A program made the translations under genes and the position numbers. A stretch of 31,506 nt of DNA from Caulobacteraceae bacterium UBA5005 (lineage in GTDB: Bacteria > Pseudomonadota > Alphaproteobacteria > Caulobacterales > Caulobacteraceae): positions 53,141-84,646 of the forward strand of contig DGYN01000038.1 of assembly GCA_002398405.1 (NCBI GenBank), in the 5' to 3' direction. The notes below the pieces were generated by a model. That model searched no databases and was not told the origin of the DNA. It saw only the letters and a program-made list of their open reading frames with translations. Positions 1-7,305 of this stretch are shown piece by piece; within the stretch, counting starts at the first letter, position 1, and the number at the start of each line of letters is the position of its first letter.

Positions 1-220
1 ATGGCCGCGCGTTTATCCCGATAGCCGGCCCCCACTTATCGGAACGCGCTCAAAAGCCAATCGCGATTGGCCCGAAGCTTTGCATGGTCGCGCGTTTATC
101 CCGATAACCGGCCCCCACTTATCGGAACGCGCTCAAAGGCCAATCGCGATTGGCCCGAGGCTTTGCATGGTCGCGCGTTTATCCCGATAACCGGCCCCCA
201 CCTATCGGAACGCGCTCAAG
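1..220. repeat. 83-bp tandem repeat, about 2.7 copies, with nested palindromes
   Basis: The motif GTTTATCCCGATA begins at 11, 94 and 177, giving a constant period of 83 bp; copies differ at only a few bases. Each full unit carries a perfect 14-bp palindrome, CCAATCGCGATTGG, and a hairpin with arms CCGATAA and TTATCGG around an 11-nt loop, enclosed by outer arms GCGCGTT and AACGCGC. The first copy starts at or before the window edge and has one change in the inner arm (GATAG). The block ends about 40 bp before the helicase start. The short ORFs through it merely reread the repeat, so it is unlikely to be coding. Role unknown: it could be a tandem REP-like element, a protein-binding array or an upstream transcription terminator. 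Confidence 0.9.
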
Positions 221-262
221 CGCACTCGAAACGAACCAAGAACATGTGCTAGCGGTGGGGAG

Positions 263-3010
263 ATGGATCTCGCCCTCCCCGATCAGTTCGCGCGGTGGTT
301 TGAGCGCCGCGGCTGGGCGCCGCGGGCGCATCAGCTGGCGATGATCGAACAGGGGAAGCTTGGCCGCGACACCCTGCTCATCGCGCCGACCGGCGGGGGG
401 AAGACCCTGGCGGGGTTCTTGCCGAGCCTGATCGAGATCGTCGAGCGGCCGCCGCGCAATACGCCGCCGGGGCTGCATACGCTCTATATCTCGCCCTTGA
501 AGGCGCTGGCGGTGGATGTGCAGCGCAACCTTCTGACGCCAGTTTCGGAGATGGGGCTGAGCATTCGGATCGAGAGCCGGACCGGGGACACCAATGAGGC
601 CAAGAAGGCGCGGCAGCGGAAGGACCCGCCGGACATCCTGCTGACGACGCCGGAGCAGCTGGCCCTGTTCTGCGCGTGGGATGGGGCGCGGCTCTATTTC
701 GAGGATCTGAGGTGCGTGGTGATCGATGAGATCCATGCGCTGCATTCGTCGAAGCGGGGGGATTTGCTGAGTTTGGGGATCGCTCGGTTGCGCATGCTGG
801 CGCCGAACGTTCGGGTAGTCGGGCTGTCGGCGACGGTGGATGAGCCGGAGAAGCTGGCGGCGTGGCTCGGGGGATACTCCCCTGGCGGCGTAAACCCTCC
901 CCCGGCCCCTCCCTTAGGGAGGGGAGAAGAAGGTGCGGATCCCTTCAATCCTCCCCCGCCACCGGGCCGTAAGAACGGCCCGGCGCCCCCCTCGCTTCGC
1001 GAGCCACCCCCAGAGGGGGTGGATTGGGAGGGGGACCATGCGCAGCATGGTGGAGGGGGTTCTCCGCGCCTGAGACGGCTAGAGGAGGAGCTGGAACAGC
1101 CTTTGGCGGGCGAGCCTCGCCGCACGACCCCCTCCACCGCTGCGCGGTCCCCCTCCCCCTACGGTGGAGGATTTGCGGCGCCCGGCCTTCGACAGGTGGA
1201 TATCGTGCGTGGCGCCGCCGGCGCTGAGCCTTTGGTCGAGGTGCTTTTGTCGAACAACCGGGTGCCGTGGGCGGGGCATACGGCGCAGCATGCGATGGAC
1301 GAGGTCTATGAGGTCATCGCCAAGGCGCGAATGGCGCTGGTGTTCGTCAATACCAGGTGGCAGGCGGAGTTCGCGTTTCAGGAGCTTTGGCGGCTGAACG
1401 ACGCAAACCTGCCGATCGGGCTGCACCACGGATCGCTGGCGGCGGAACAGCGGCGCAAGGTTGAGGCGGCGATGGCGCGGGGGGAGCTTCGGGCTGTGGT
1501 CTGCACCTCGACCCTGGACCTGGGCATCGACTGGGGGGAGGTCGACCTCGTCATTCAGCTGGCCGCGCCCAAGGGGTCGTCGCGCCTGGTGCAGAGGATC
1601 GGGCGGGCCAACCACCGGCTGGACGAGCCGTCACGGGCCCTGCTGGTCCCGGCCTCGCGGTTTGAGATGCTGGAGTGCCGGGCGGCGGCCGATGCGGTGC
1701 GGGAAAACGCCCTGGACGGGGAGCCTTTCCGCACCGGCGCGCTCGACGTTTTGGCCCAGCACATCATGGGCTGCGCCTGTTCCGAGCCCTTTAACCTCGT
1801 GGCGCTCTATGACGAGGTGACCACCGCCGCGCCGTATAGCGACCTATCCTGGGACGACTATGAGCGGGTCGTCGATTTCGTGTCGACCGGCGGCTATGCC
1901 CTGCGCACCTACGACCGCTTCAAGCGTATCGTCAAAGGCAGGGATGGCCTTTGGCGGGTGCGGACGCCCGGGATCGCCCAGCGGCACCGGATGAACGTCG
2001 GGGCTATCGTTTCGGCGGCCAATCTTACCATCCGCATGGCGGGCCGCCACGGCTCGGGCCGCAAGATCGGCGAGGCGGAGGAATGGTATTTCGAGCAGCT
2101 GGAGGAAGGCGACACCTTCCTGTTCGCCGGCGAAGTTTGGCGATTCCATCACGTAGAGGGGGTCAACGCCATCGTCTCCCGCTCGGCGGAGAAGGACCCA
2201 AAGGTGCTGTCCTGGGGCGGCTCGAAGTTTCCCCTCTCCACCTATCTAGCGAAACGCGTCCGGCGCCTGATGAACGATGAGAGCGCCTGGGAATCTCTGC
2301 CCGCCGACGTGGCCGAATGGCTGACCATCCAGAAGGAGAAGTCCTCCCTGCCTGGGGATGAAGACCTGCTGATCGAGACCTTCAGCCGGGGCAACCGGCA
2401 CTTCATGATCTGCTACGCCTTCGAAGGACGCCTGGCGCACACCACCCTGGCGATGCTGCTGACCAAGCGGCTCGACAGATTGGGGGTCGGGCCCGTCGGC
2501 TATCTCGCCAATGACTACGCCCTGGCAATCTGGGCGCTTCGCCCGCTGGAGGGACTCGATTTCGACCAACTGTTCGAAGAAGACATGCTGGGCGACGACC
2601 TGGAGGCGTGGCTGGAGGAAAGTTTCCTGATGAAGCGCTCGTTCAAAAGCGCGGCCCTGATCTCGGGCCTGATCGAGCGGCGCTTTCCCGGCGAGGAAAA
2701 GAGCGGCCGCCAGGTGACGTTTTCCGCCGACCTGATCTACGACACCCTGCGCCGCCATCAGCCCGATCACCTGCTCTTACAATGCGCGCGGGCCGATGCG
2801 TCAACGAGCCTGCTGGACACCGCGCGCCTCTCGGAGTTCCTGAGGCGGATCAAGGACCGCATCAAGGTGAACCGCCTGGACCACGTCTCGCCCTTCGCCG
2901 TCCCGATCCTGATGGAGATCGGCAAGGAGCGCGCGCCCGGATCGTCCGCCGCCGAGATGATCCTGGAAGAGGCGTCGGCCGCCGACCTGATCGAGGAGGC
3001 GATGGCGTGA
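263..3010 (+). CDS. Ligase-associated DEXH-box DNA helicase (Lhr-like) with repeat-derived insertion
   Basis: A 915-aa superfamily 2 ATP-dependent helicase of the type found beside a DNA ligase, an exonuclease and PdeM in bacterial DNA-damage operons; it should move along and unwind DNA in the cytoplasm. Visible motifs: Walker A APTGGGKT (41-48), DEIH (155-158), SAT (189-191), STLDLGIDWGEVD region, and motif VI QRIGRANHR from residue 444, followed by a long C-terminal region typical of Lhr-like proteins. From memory the family is usually about 800-840 aa; the excess matches a Pro/Gly-rich block at residues 205-309, which is repeat DNA (separate entry). The ATG at 263 is supported by the family-like N-terminus (WFERRGW..RAHQ), but the GGAG touches the ATG, so the exact start is less sure. 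Stop overlaps the pdeM start. Confidence 0.9.
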   Translation: MDLALPDQFARWFERRGWAPRAHQLAMIEQGKLGRDTLLIAPTGGGKTLAGFLPSLIEIVERPPRNTPPGLHTLYISPLKALAVDVQRNLLTPVSEMGLSIRIESRTGDTNEAKKARQRKDPPDILLTTPEQLALFCAWDGARLYFEDLRCVVIDEIHALHSSKRGDLLSLGIARLRMLAPNVRVVGLSATVDEPEKLAAWLGGYSPGGVNPPPAPPLGRGEEGADPFNPPPPPGRKNGPAPPSLREPPPEGVDWEGDHAQHGGGGSPRLRRLEEELEQPLAGEPRRTTPSTAARSPSPYGGGFAAPGLRQVDIVRGAAGAEPLVEVLLSNNRVPWAGHTAQHAMDEVYEVIAKARMALVFVNTRWQAEFAFQELWRLNDANLPIGLHHGSLAAEQRRKVEAAMARGELRAVVCTSTLDLGIDWGEVDLVIQLAAPKGSSRLVQRIGRANHRLDEPSRALLVPASRFEMLECRAAADAVRENALDGEPFRTGALDVLAQHIMGCACSEPFNLVALYDEVTTAAPYSDLSWDDYERVVDFVSTGGYALRTYDRFKRIVKGRDGLWRVRTPGIAQRHRMNVGAIVSAANLTIRMAGRHGSGRKIGEAEEWYFEQLEEGDTFLFAGEVWRFHHVEGVNAIVSRSAEKDPKVLSWGGSKFPLSTYLAKRVRRLMNDESAWESLPADVAEWLTIQKEKSSLPGDEDLLIETFSRGNRHFMICYAFEGRLAHTTLAMLLTKRLDRLGVGPVGYLANDYALAIWALRPLEGLDFDQLFEEDMLGDDLEAWLEESFLMKRSFKSAALISGLIERRFPGEEKSGRQVTFSADLIYDTLRRHQPDHLLLQCARADASTSLLDTARLSEFLRRIKDRIKVNRLDHVSPFAVPILMEIGKERAPGSSAAEMILEEASAADLIEEAMA
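875..1190 (+). repeat. In-frame mosaic of intergenic-type palindromic repeats inside the helicase gene
   Basis: Host helicase sequence stops after LAAWLGG (residue 204) and resumes at QVDIVRG (residue 311). Between lie stacked perfect inverted repeats: CCCCTCCCT/AGGGAGGGG (906-924), CCGGGCCGT/ACGGCCCGG (962-983), CTCGC/GCGAG (991-1003), CCACCCCC/GGGGGTGG (1004-1022), ACCATGC/GCATGGT (1035-1051), an 11-bp pair at 1049-1059 and 1128-1138, and CCTCCACCG/CGGTGGAGG (1131-1139 and 1162-1170). The first element, with the same flank CGTAAACCCTCCCC, recurs between genes at 17394-17429 and inverted at 17296-17331; ACCGCTGCGCGGTC recurs at 3797-3810. The reading frame stays open for about 105 codons. 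The insertion edges are estimated to within a few codons. Confidence 0.88.
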
Positions 3011-3684
3011 CCCATGTAACGCAGATCAGCGGCGTGGCGGCGACTCTGCGCCCGTCCGGGGCGCTGTGGATCGAGGATGTGCGCACCCTGGTGGTGGCTG
3101 ACCTGCATTTCGAAAAGGGGTCGGCGTTCGCGGCGCGGGGCCAGATGCTGCCGCCCTATGACACCGCCGAGACCCTGCGGCGGCTTTCCATCGAGGTGGA
3201 GGCGACCGACCCCGGGGCCCTCGTCTTCCTGGGCGACACCCTGCATGACGGCCGGGCCGAGACGCGCATCAGCCAGCGCGATGCGGACGCCATCGCGGCG
3301 CTGGCGAAAGGCCGGGACCTGATCTGGATCACCGGCAATCACGACGCCGATGGGCCATCGCGCCTGGCCGGAGACACCGCGCAGGAGATTCGCATCGGGG
3401 CCCTGACGCTGCGCCATGAACCCCGCCGCGGCGCCGACCACGGCTGGGCGGCGGGGCACCTGCATCCCTGCGCCAAGGTGGTGGGCAAGGGCGGGGCGGT
3501 TCGGCGGCGATGTTTCGTCACCGATGGCGAGCGGATCGTGCTGCCGGCCTTTGGGGCGTTCACGGGCTCGCTGAACGTCAAGGACGAGGCGTTCGAGGGC
3601 CTGTTCGCAGGCGCGCCGACGGCCGTGGTGCTGGGGGCCGGGCGGTCGCTTCCGGTGGCGTGGAAGAGGCTTAGGGGGGACTAG
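3007..3684 (+). CDS. pdeM: Ligase-associated DNA damage response endonuclease PdeM (metallophosphoesterase)
   Basis: A 225-aa calcineurin-like metallophosphoesterase. Metal-binding motifs are all present and in order: ADLHFEKG (D-x-H), FLGDTLHDG (GD..H), ITGNHDADG (GNHD) and GHLHP near the C-terminus. In the family, PdeM is a nuclease or phosphodiesterase encoded beside the ligase-associated helicase, as here. The GTG at 3007 overlaps the helicase stop (GTGA), which points to translational coupling; the longer open frame upstream only rereads the helicase gene. The ligase and exonuclease usually found with these two genes are not in the window and, if present, lie to the left of the tandem repeat. 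The 3' end faces podJ across an inverted repeat. Confidence 0.88.
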   Translation: MTHVTQISGVAATLRPSGALWIEDVRTLVVADLHFEKGSAFAARGQMLPPYDTAETLRRLSIEVEATDPGALVFLGDTLHDGRAETRISQRDADAIAALAKGRDLIWITGNHDADGPSRLAGDTAQEIRIGALTLRHEPRRGADHGWAAGHLHPCAKVVGKGGAVRRRCFVTDGERIVLPAFGAFTGSLNVKDEAFEGLFAGAPTAVVLGAGRSLPVAWKRLRGD

Positions 3685-3691
3685 GCGCCTC

Positions 3692-3837
3692 TTTCCCTCC
3701 CCTTCATGGGGAGGGTGCTTGAGCGAAGCGAAGGCGGGTGGGGAAGTAGGAAGCTTGCTCAGACGTCGGTGGGTGTCCTCAGACTTCCCCACCCTGACCG
3801 CTGCGCGGTCTGTCCCTCCCCATGAAGGGGAGGGAAA
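3692..3837. repeat. Long nested inverted repeat between convergent genes
   Basis: Perfect 24-bp arms at 3692-3715 and 3814-3837, each itself built on a CCCTCCCC..GGGGAGGG palindrome. A second perfect pair, GGGTGGGGAAGT (3735-3746) and ACTTCCCCACCC (3783-3794), nests inside, and GACCGCTGCGCGGTC (3796-3810) is a further small palindrome. The element nearly fills the 156-bp gap between pdeM and podJ. It could act as a two-way transcription terminator. Its symmetry also resembles a non-autonomous mobile repeat, but no target-site duplication is obvious. Confidence 0.9.
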
Positions 3838-3840
3838 AGA

Positions 3841-6756
3841 TCATTTCATATAGGGCGCGAGACGCATGGCGGTGTCGGCATCCACCTGGCCGGTTTGGGC
3901 CAGGCCCTGGTCGCGCTGGAAGTCGACGACGGCGGCGCGGAGGCTGGCGCTGGGGGCGCCGTTGGCCTCGCCCTTGTAGTAGCCCAGGCGGTTGAGGGCC
4001 TTTTGCACAGAGGTCAGGTCGACGTCGCCGGCGGCGGAGAGCTGAACCGGGGTGCGAGTGGTGAAGGTGGCGGCGACGCGCTCGGCGGTGGCGCGGGCCT
4101 CGGCCGGGAGGCCGGCGCGGACGCGCTCAGCGGCGGTCTTGGCCTCGATCACCTGTTCGGGCGAGCCGGAGCGGGAGGCCAGCAGGTACCATTTATAGGC
4201 CTCGGCGTCGTTCTCCTTGACCCCGATGCCGTCCTCGTAGAGGCGGCCGATGTTGTACTGGGAATCGGCGAAACCCAGTTCCGCCGCGCGCTTGAACCAC
4301 TCGGCGGCGCTGGTCAGGTTCTGCGGTCCGCCCGAGCCCTGGTAGTACATCAAAGCCAGGCTGTGCATGGCCTTGGTGTTGCCGCTGGAGGCCGCCCGCT
4401 CGAACCAGCGGCGGGCCTCGGGCAGGGTCTTGGCAAGGCCGACCTCGCCCTCTTCATAGAAGCGGCCAAGGTCGAACTGGGCCTGCGGATGGCCAAGGTT
4501 CGCGGCGCGGCGGATGAGTTCGAGACCTGTGTTGTCCTTGGCCCGGATGCGGGCGCTGCCGTCCTTGTAGAGGGCCACGGAGGCCGGGTCGGTGACCGGG
4601 GGGATGGCGGCGGGGGGCGGCGCGTTGGGATCGATCGGCTTGGGATCGAGCGCCACCGCGGCGCGGGGGGCGGCGCCGGCGTCCGGGGCGTGCTCGTTGT
4701 TCCAGGCGCTGTTGATATCGCCGGCGAACTCCTGACCCGTGGGAGTCATCAGCCAGGCGACGCCCGCTCCGCCCATCAGGACCAGAGCGCCGCCGAACAC
4801 GGCGAACATGGCGATCTTGGCGCCATTGTCCTTCTTGCGCTCGCCAAAGCGGATGGCGCCGAGCGGCGCGGTTTCCTGGACAGGCGCGCGGCGCTTTTCG
4901 GGCTTGGTCTTCTTGGCGCGGTTTTCCTCCGAGGCGGCGCGGGCCGCCGCCCTGGCCTGCTCGACCAGTTCCTTGGTGGTCAGGATGCGCGGCGCGATGC
5001 TGGGCGCGGGCGGCGGGGCCTGGTCCAGGCGGATCGGGTCGGCGAAGGGATCGCGTTGCGGGGCGATCTCGGCGTGGGCCTGGGGCGGCGCCGGCGGCGG
5101 GGGCTGGTAGGCCTGCAGGGGCTCGGGTTCGATTTCCGGCTCGGGGGGCGAATAGGTCTGCGGGGCGGCCTCCAGATCGGCGTCGACGAAGTCGGCCTCG
5201 CTCTCCGGCGTCAGCGGCGAGGCGAAGTCCTGGGCGGCTTCGATGTCGGCGTCGTCGAACTCGGGCTCGACCGGGGTAAAGCCCTTGGGGGCGTAGGTAT
5301 GGCCGAAGGGGGCGGCGTCCGGATAGAGGACGCGGCTGGCGGCGCCGGACGCTTCCGCCTGGGTTCCCGGGAAGGATGGGGAGTCCGGGAAGGCTGGGGC
5401 GTCGAGGGTATCGGCGAAGGATGAGGGCTCGTAGGAGACCCGTGTGGTAACCGCCGGCGGCGCAGCAGCCTGGGCGCGCAGGGTTTCGGTCATGCGCCGG
5501 TCGATGCGGTCGCGGGCCTCCTCAAGGAGGCGCTGGGTGCGTTCCTCGCTGACGCGGATGCGTTCGGCGAGGTCGCCGGAGGCGCGCTCGTGGCGCTGGT
5601 TGATGCGTTCGGCGGCGAGCGCCAGCTTGTCGTTGACGTCGTCCACGGCTTGCGATGCACGGCGCTCGGCGGTGGCGATGCGGTCGGAAAGGCGCTCGGC
5701 GATGCGGCCGATCTCGCCGGTGAGCTTTTCGGCGGTCTCGGCCTGGGCGGCCTCGAACTTACCGGTCTTGGCCTCCATGGCGTCGACGGCGCGGACGACT
5801 TCGCCGCCGATGGTCTGAAGCGCGCTGACCGAGCGGGTCTCGACCCCCTGAACCCGGCGATTGAGAACGTCGGCGACGCGCAGGACTTCCTGGCCCATGC
5901 GCTCCAGCGCCTCGGCCGAGCGGCGTTCGGCCGCCTGGACGTGGGTCGTCAGGTCGAGCATGGCCTGGTCCAGCCGCTCGGAATTGCCCTCGATCGCATC
6001 GCGAAGGTGCTTCGCCATCTCCGCCCTAGCCCCCTGTAGTCCCCGGGCGAGGTTCGCGGCCATCGCCTCCAGTTTCTTATCGATGTCGCCGGAGCCCCCT
6101 TGCTCGACACGGCGGGAAAGATCGGTGAGGCGCTGGTCGAGCACGCGGATGGTTTCGCCCACCCGAGCCTCGGCGGCCTCCAGGCGTTGGATGGCGTCCG
6201 CTCCGGCATCGCCGCCGCCTTTTTCCACACGCTCGGTGAGACGGCCAACGTCGCGGCGGATGTCGGACAGGGCCTCACGGGTGCGGCTTTCGCCCTCATA
6301 GAGATGGTTGGCCACGCGGCCCAGCGCGGCTTCGAGACTTTTGAGCGCTTCGGCGGACCGGGGACCCGCGGCCTCGCTCTCCAGCTTGCGCAGGCGGGCG
6401 TCGATGGCGCTCTGGAGGTCTTGTGTCTCGCGCAGGGCGCCCTCGAACCTGGCGCCCACCGCGGTCTGCTCGCGTTCGGCCATGTCGATCCTCGCCAGCA
6501 CGCCGCGCACCGACTGATCGATGCCTGTGACCGCAAGCGTGGAGCGCTGCTCAGCGGATTCGATTCGTCCGGTGAGATCCTCCAGCGCCCGGCTGACGGA
6601 GTTGGCGCTGTCCTCGACGAGGGTCCCGCCCTCCTGGCGGATGCGTTCATTGAGCCACTCGCCAAGGGTCATGCCGGAGCGGCGCGCCAGTTCCTTGGCG
6701 GTTTCCCTCGCCTTGGCGTCTATGCCTTTCACGCTCCAGGGGACGCTGGACGTCAT
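3841..6756 (-). CDS. podJ: PodJ-like polar organelle development protein
   Basis: A 971-aa single-pass membrane scaffold matching Caulobacter PodJ in layout and size (about 974 aa from memory). In that organism PodJ marks the new pole and recruits pilus, holdfast and signalling proteins. The N-terminus PWSVKGIDAKAR..RRSGMTLGEWLN is followed by a long heptad-like coiled coil (about 50-430), a Pro/Glu-rich acidic linker (about 440-590), a basic stretch, one membrane span (about 647-670), three Sel1 repeats (about 740-865; e.g. AQFDLGRFYEEGEVG, ADSQYNIGRLYEDGIG) and a C-terminal peptidoglycan-binding domain (about 915-971). The ATG at 6756 has GGGAAG 8 nt upstream; a GTG at 6765 would add three residues. 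A GAATC (possible CcrM methylation site) lies at 6759-6763, just upstream. The paired antisense ORFs are shadows. Confidence 0.87.
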   Translation of the reverse strand: MTSSVPWSVKGIDAKARETAKELARRSGMTLGEWLNERIRQEGGTLVEDSANSVSRALEDLTGRIESAEQRSTLAVTGIDQSVRGVLARIDMAEREQTAVGARFEGALRETQDLQSAIDARLRKLESEAAGPRSAEALKSLEAALGRVANHLYEGESRTREALSDIRRDVGRLTERVEKGGGDAGADAIQRLEAAEARVGETIRVLDQRLTDLSRRVEQGGSGDIDKKLEAMAANLARGLQGARAEMAKHLRDAIEGNSERLDQAMLDLTTHVQAAERRSAEALERMGQEVLRVADVLNRRVQGVETRSVSALQTIGGEVVRAVDAMEAKTGKFEAAQAETAEKLTGEIGRIAERLSDRIATAERRASQAVDDVNDKLALAAERINQRHERASGDLAERIRVSEERTQRLLEEARDRIDRRMTETLRAQAAAPPAVTTRVSYEPSSFADTLDAPAFPDSPSFPGTQAEASGAASRVLYPDAAPFGHTYAPKGFTPVEPEFDDADIEAAQDFASPLTPESEADFVDADLEAAPQTYSPPEPEIEPEPLQAYQPPPPAPPQAHAEIAPQRDPFADPIRLDQAPPPAPSIAPRILTTKELVEQARAAARAASEENRAKKTKPEKRRAPVQETAPLGAIRFGERKKDNGAKIAMFAVFGGALVLMGGAGVAWLMTPTGQEFAGDINSAWNNEHAPDAGAAPRAAVALDPKPIDPNAPPPAAIPPVTDPASVALYKDGSARIRAKDNTGLELIRRAANLGHPQAQFDLGRFYEEGEVGLAKTLPEARRWFERAASSGNTKAMHSLALMYYQGSGGPQNLTSAAEWFKRAAELGFADSQYNIGRLYEDGIGVKENDAEAYKWYLLASRSGSPEQVIEAKTAAERVRAGLPAEARATAERVAATFTTRTPVQLSAAGDVDLTSVQKALNRLGYYKGEANGAPSASLRAAVVDFQRDQGLAQTGQVDADTAMRLAPYMK

Positions 6757-6896
6757 CCGAATCACTTCCCACCCAGGACTTCAAAGGGAACGGTAGGCTG
6801 CCCAGCCCTGGTGTGTAAACGCGACGTTAACACTAAATGTAGCGTGCGGGCCCTTTTGCTGTGGATGGTTTCACGGCCCCGCTTTAAAGGCGGCCC

Positions 6897-7091
6897 ATGA
6901 GTATGAACGCCACACTCTGGGCATTGGGCGCGGCCCTGACGCTGGCCGTGATCTGCGGCTGGATCGGCGCGCGGCCTCCCAACCTGATGCGTGGTCCTAG
7001 GATGATTCCCTGGCGCTGGATGATGCTTTTCAGCGCCGGGGCCTGCCTGATCTTCATCATCCATATCTTCGCCCTGCTTAAGGGCGGCTAG
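6897..7091 (+). CDS. Small two-span membrane protein, unknown function
   Basis: A 64-aa protein with two hydrophobic segments, about residues 5-23 (LWALGAALTLAVICGWIGA) and 41-60 (WMMLFSAGACLIFIIHIFAL), joined by a basic loop RPPNLMRGPRMIPWRW. No family recognised. It is divergent from podJ across a 140-bp gap, so the promoter should lie in 6766-6896. No clear Shine-Dalgarno was seen beyond the purine-rich AAAGGCGG just upstream of the ATG, which fits at short spacing. The length of clean hydrophobic pattern and conserved-looking tryptophans support a real gene, but this rests on one sequence. Confidence 0.65.
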   Translation: MSMNATLWALGAALTLAVICGWIGARPPNLMRGPRMIPWRWMMLFSAGACLIFIIHIFALLKGG

Positions 7092-7187
7092 CCGCGTTCA
7101 GCGGCCCTTTCGCCGCGCTCGCCCGCTTCCGGTCGAAGAACGCGACCGCTTCATCCAAACGGCTCTTCGTCAAAACGGAGACCGCAG

Positions 7188-7301
7188 ATGAAGACCTCCT
7201 CCCCGATCCTTGTTGCCGAGCGCGCCATCGACGGCGCCTCGGTCCTGTTCCTGATCCTGGGGCTGGCGCTCGCCGCCGCCCTCTTCCAGCTCGGAGCCTG
7301 A
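7188..7301 (+). CDS. Very small single-span membrane protein (37 aa)
   Basis: Reads MKTSSPILVAERAIDGASVL and continues through a hydrophobic stretch (VLFLILGLALAAALF, about 19-33), ending in QLGA. An ACGGAGA Shine-Dalgarno at 7175-7181 sits 6 nt before the ATG. The stop lies 4 nt before the ATG of the exported CxxCH protein, and the GGAG near its own 3' end (7293-7296) can serve that gene, so the two are probably translated together. No family recognised. It could instead be a leader peptide. A real gene is likely because of the strong start signal and third-position G/C bias. Confidence 0.6.
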   Translation: MKTSSPILVAERAIDGASVLFLILGLALAAALFQLGA

Positions 7302-7305
7302 AACC

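Noticed and set aside
1..220. CRISPR array
   Set aside because: The repeats are directly joined 83-bp units with no unique spacers, and no cas gene is present.
1..252. Short ORFs with repeated FAWSRVYPDNRPP peptides in the leading repeats
   Set aside because: They reread the 83-bp tandem repeat in different frames; 83 is not a multiple of three, so no steady peptide repeat results, and no start signal is seen.
875..1190. Frameshift or pseudogene in the helicase
   Set aside because: Frame is the same on both sides of the inserted block and all catalytic motifs after it are intact.
3692..3837. Insertion sequence
   Set aside because: No transposase frame and no target duplication seen; recorded as a repeat only.
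3895..5424. 509-aa Gly-rich ORF opposite podJ
   Set aside because: It is an antisense shadow of a GC-rich gene; composition is low-complexity G/A/L and podJ in the other strand has full domain structure.
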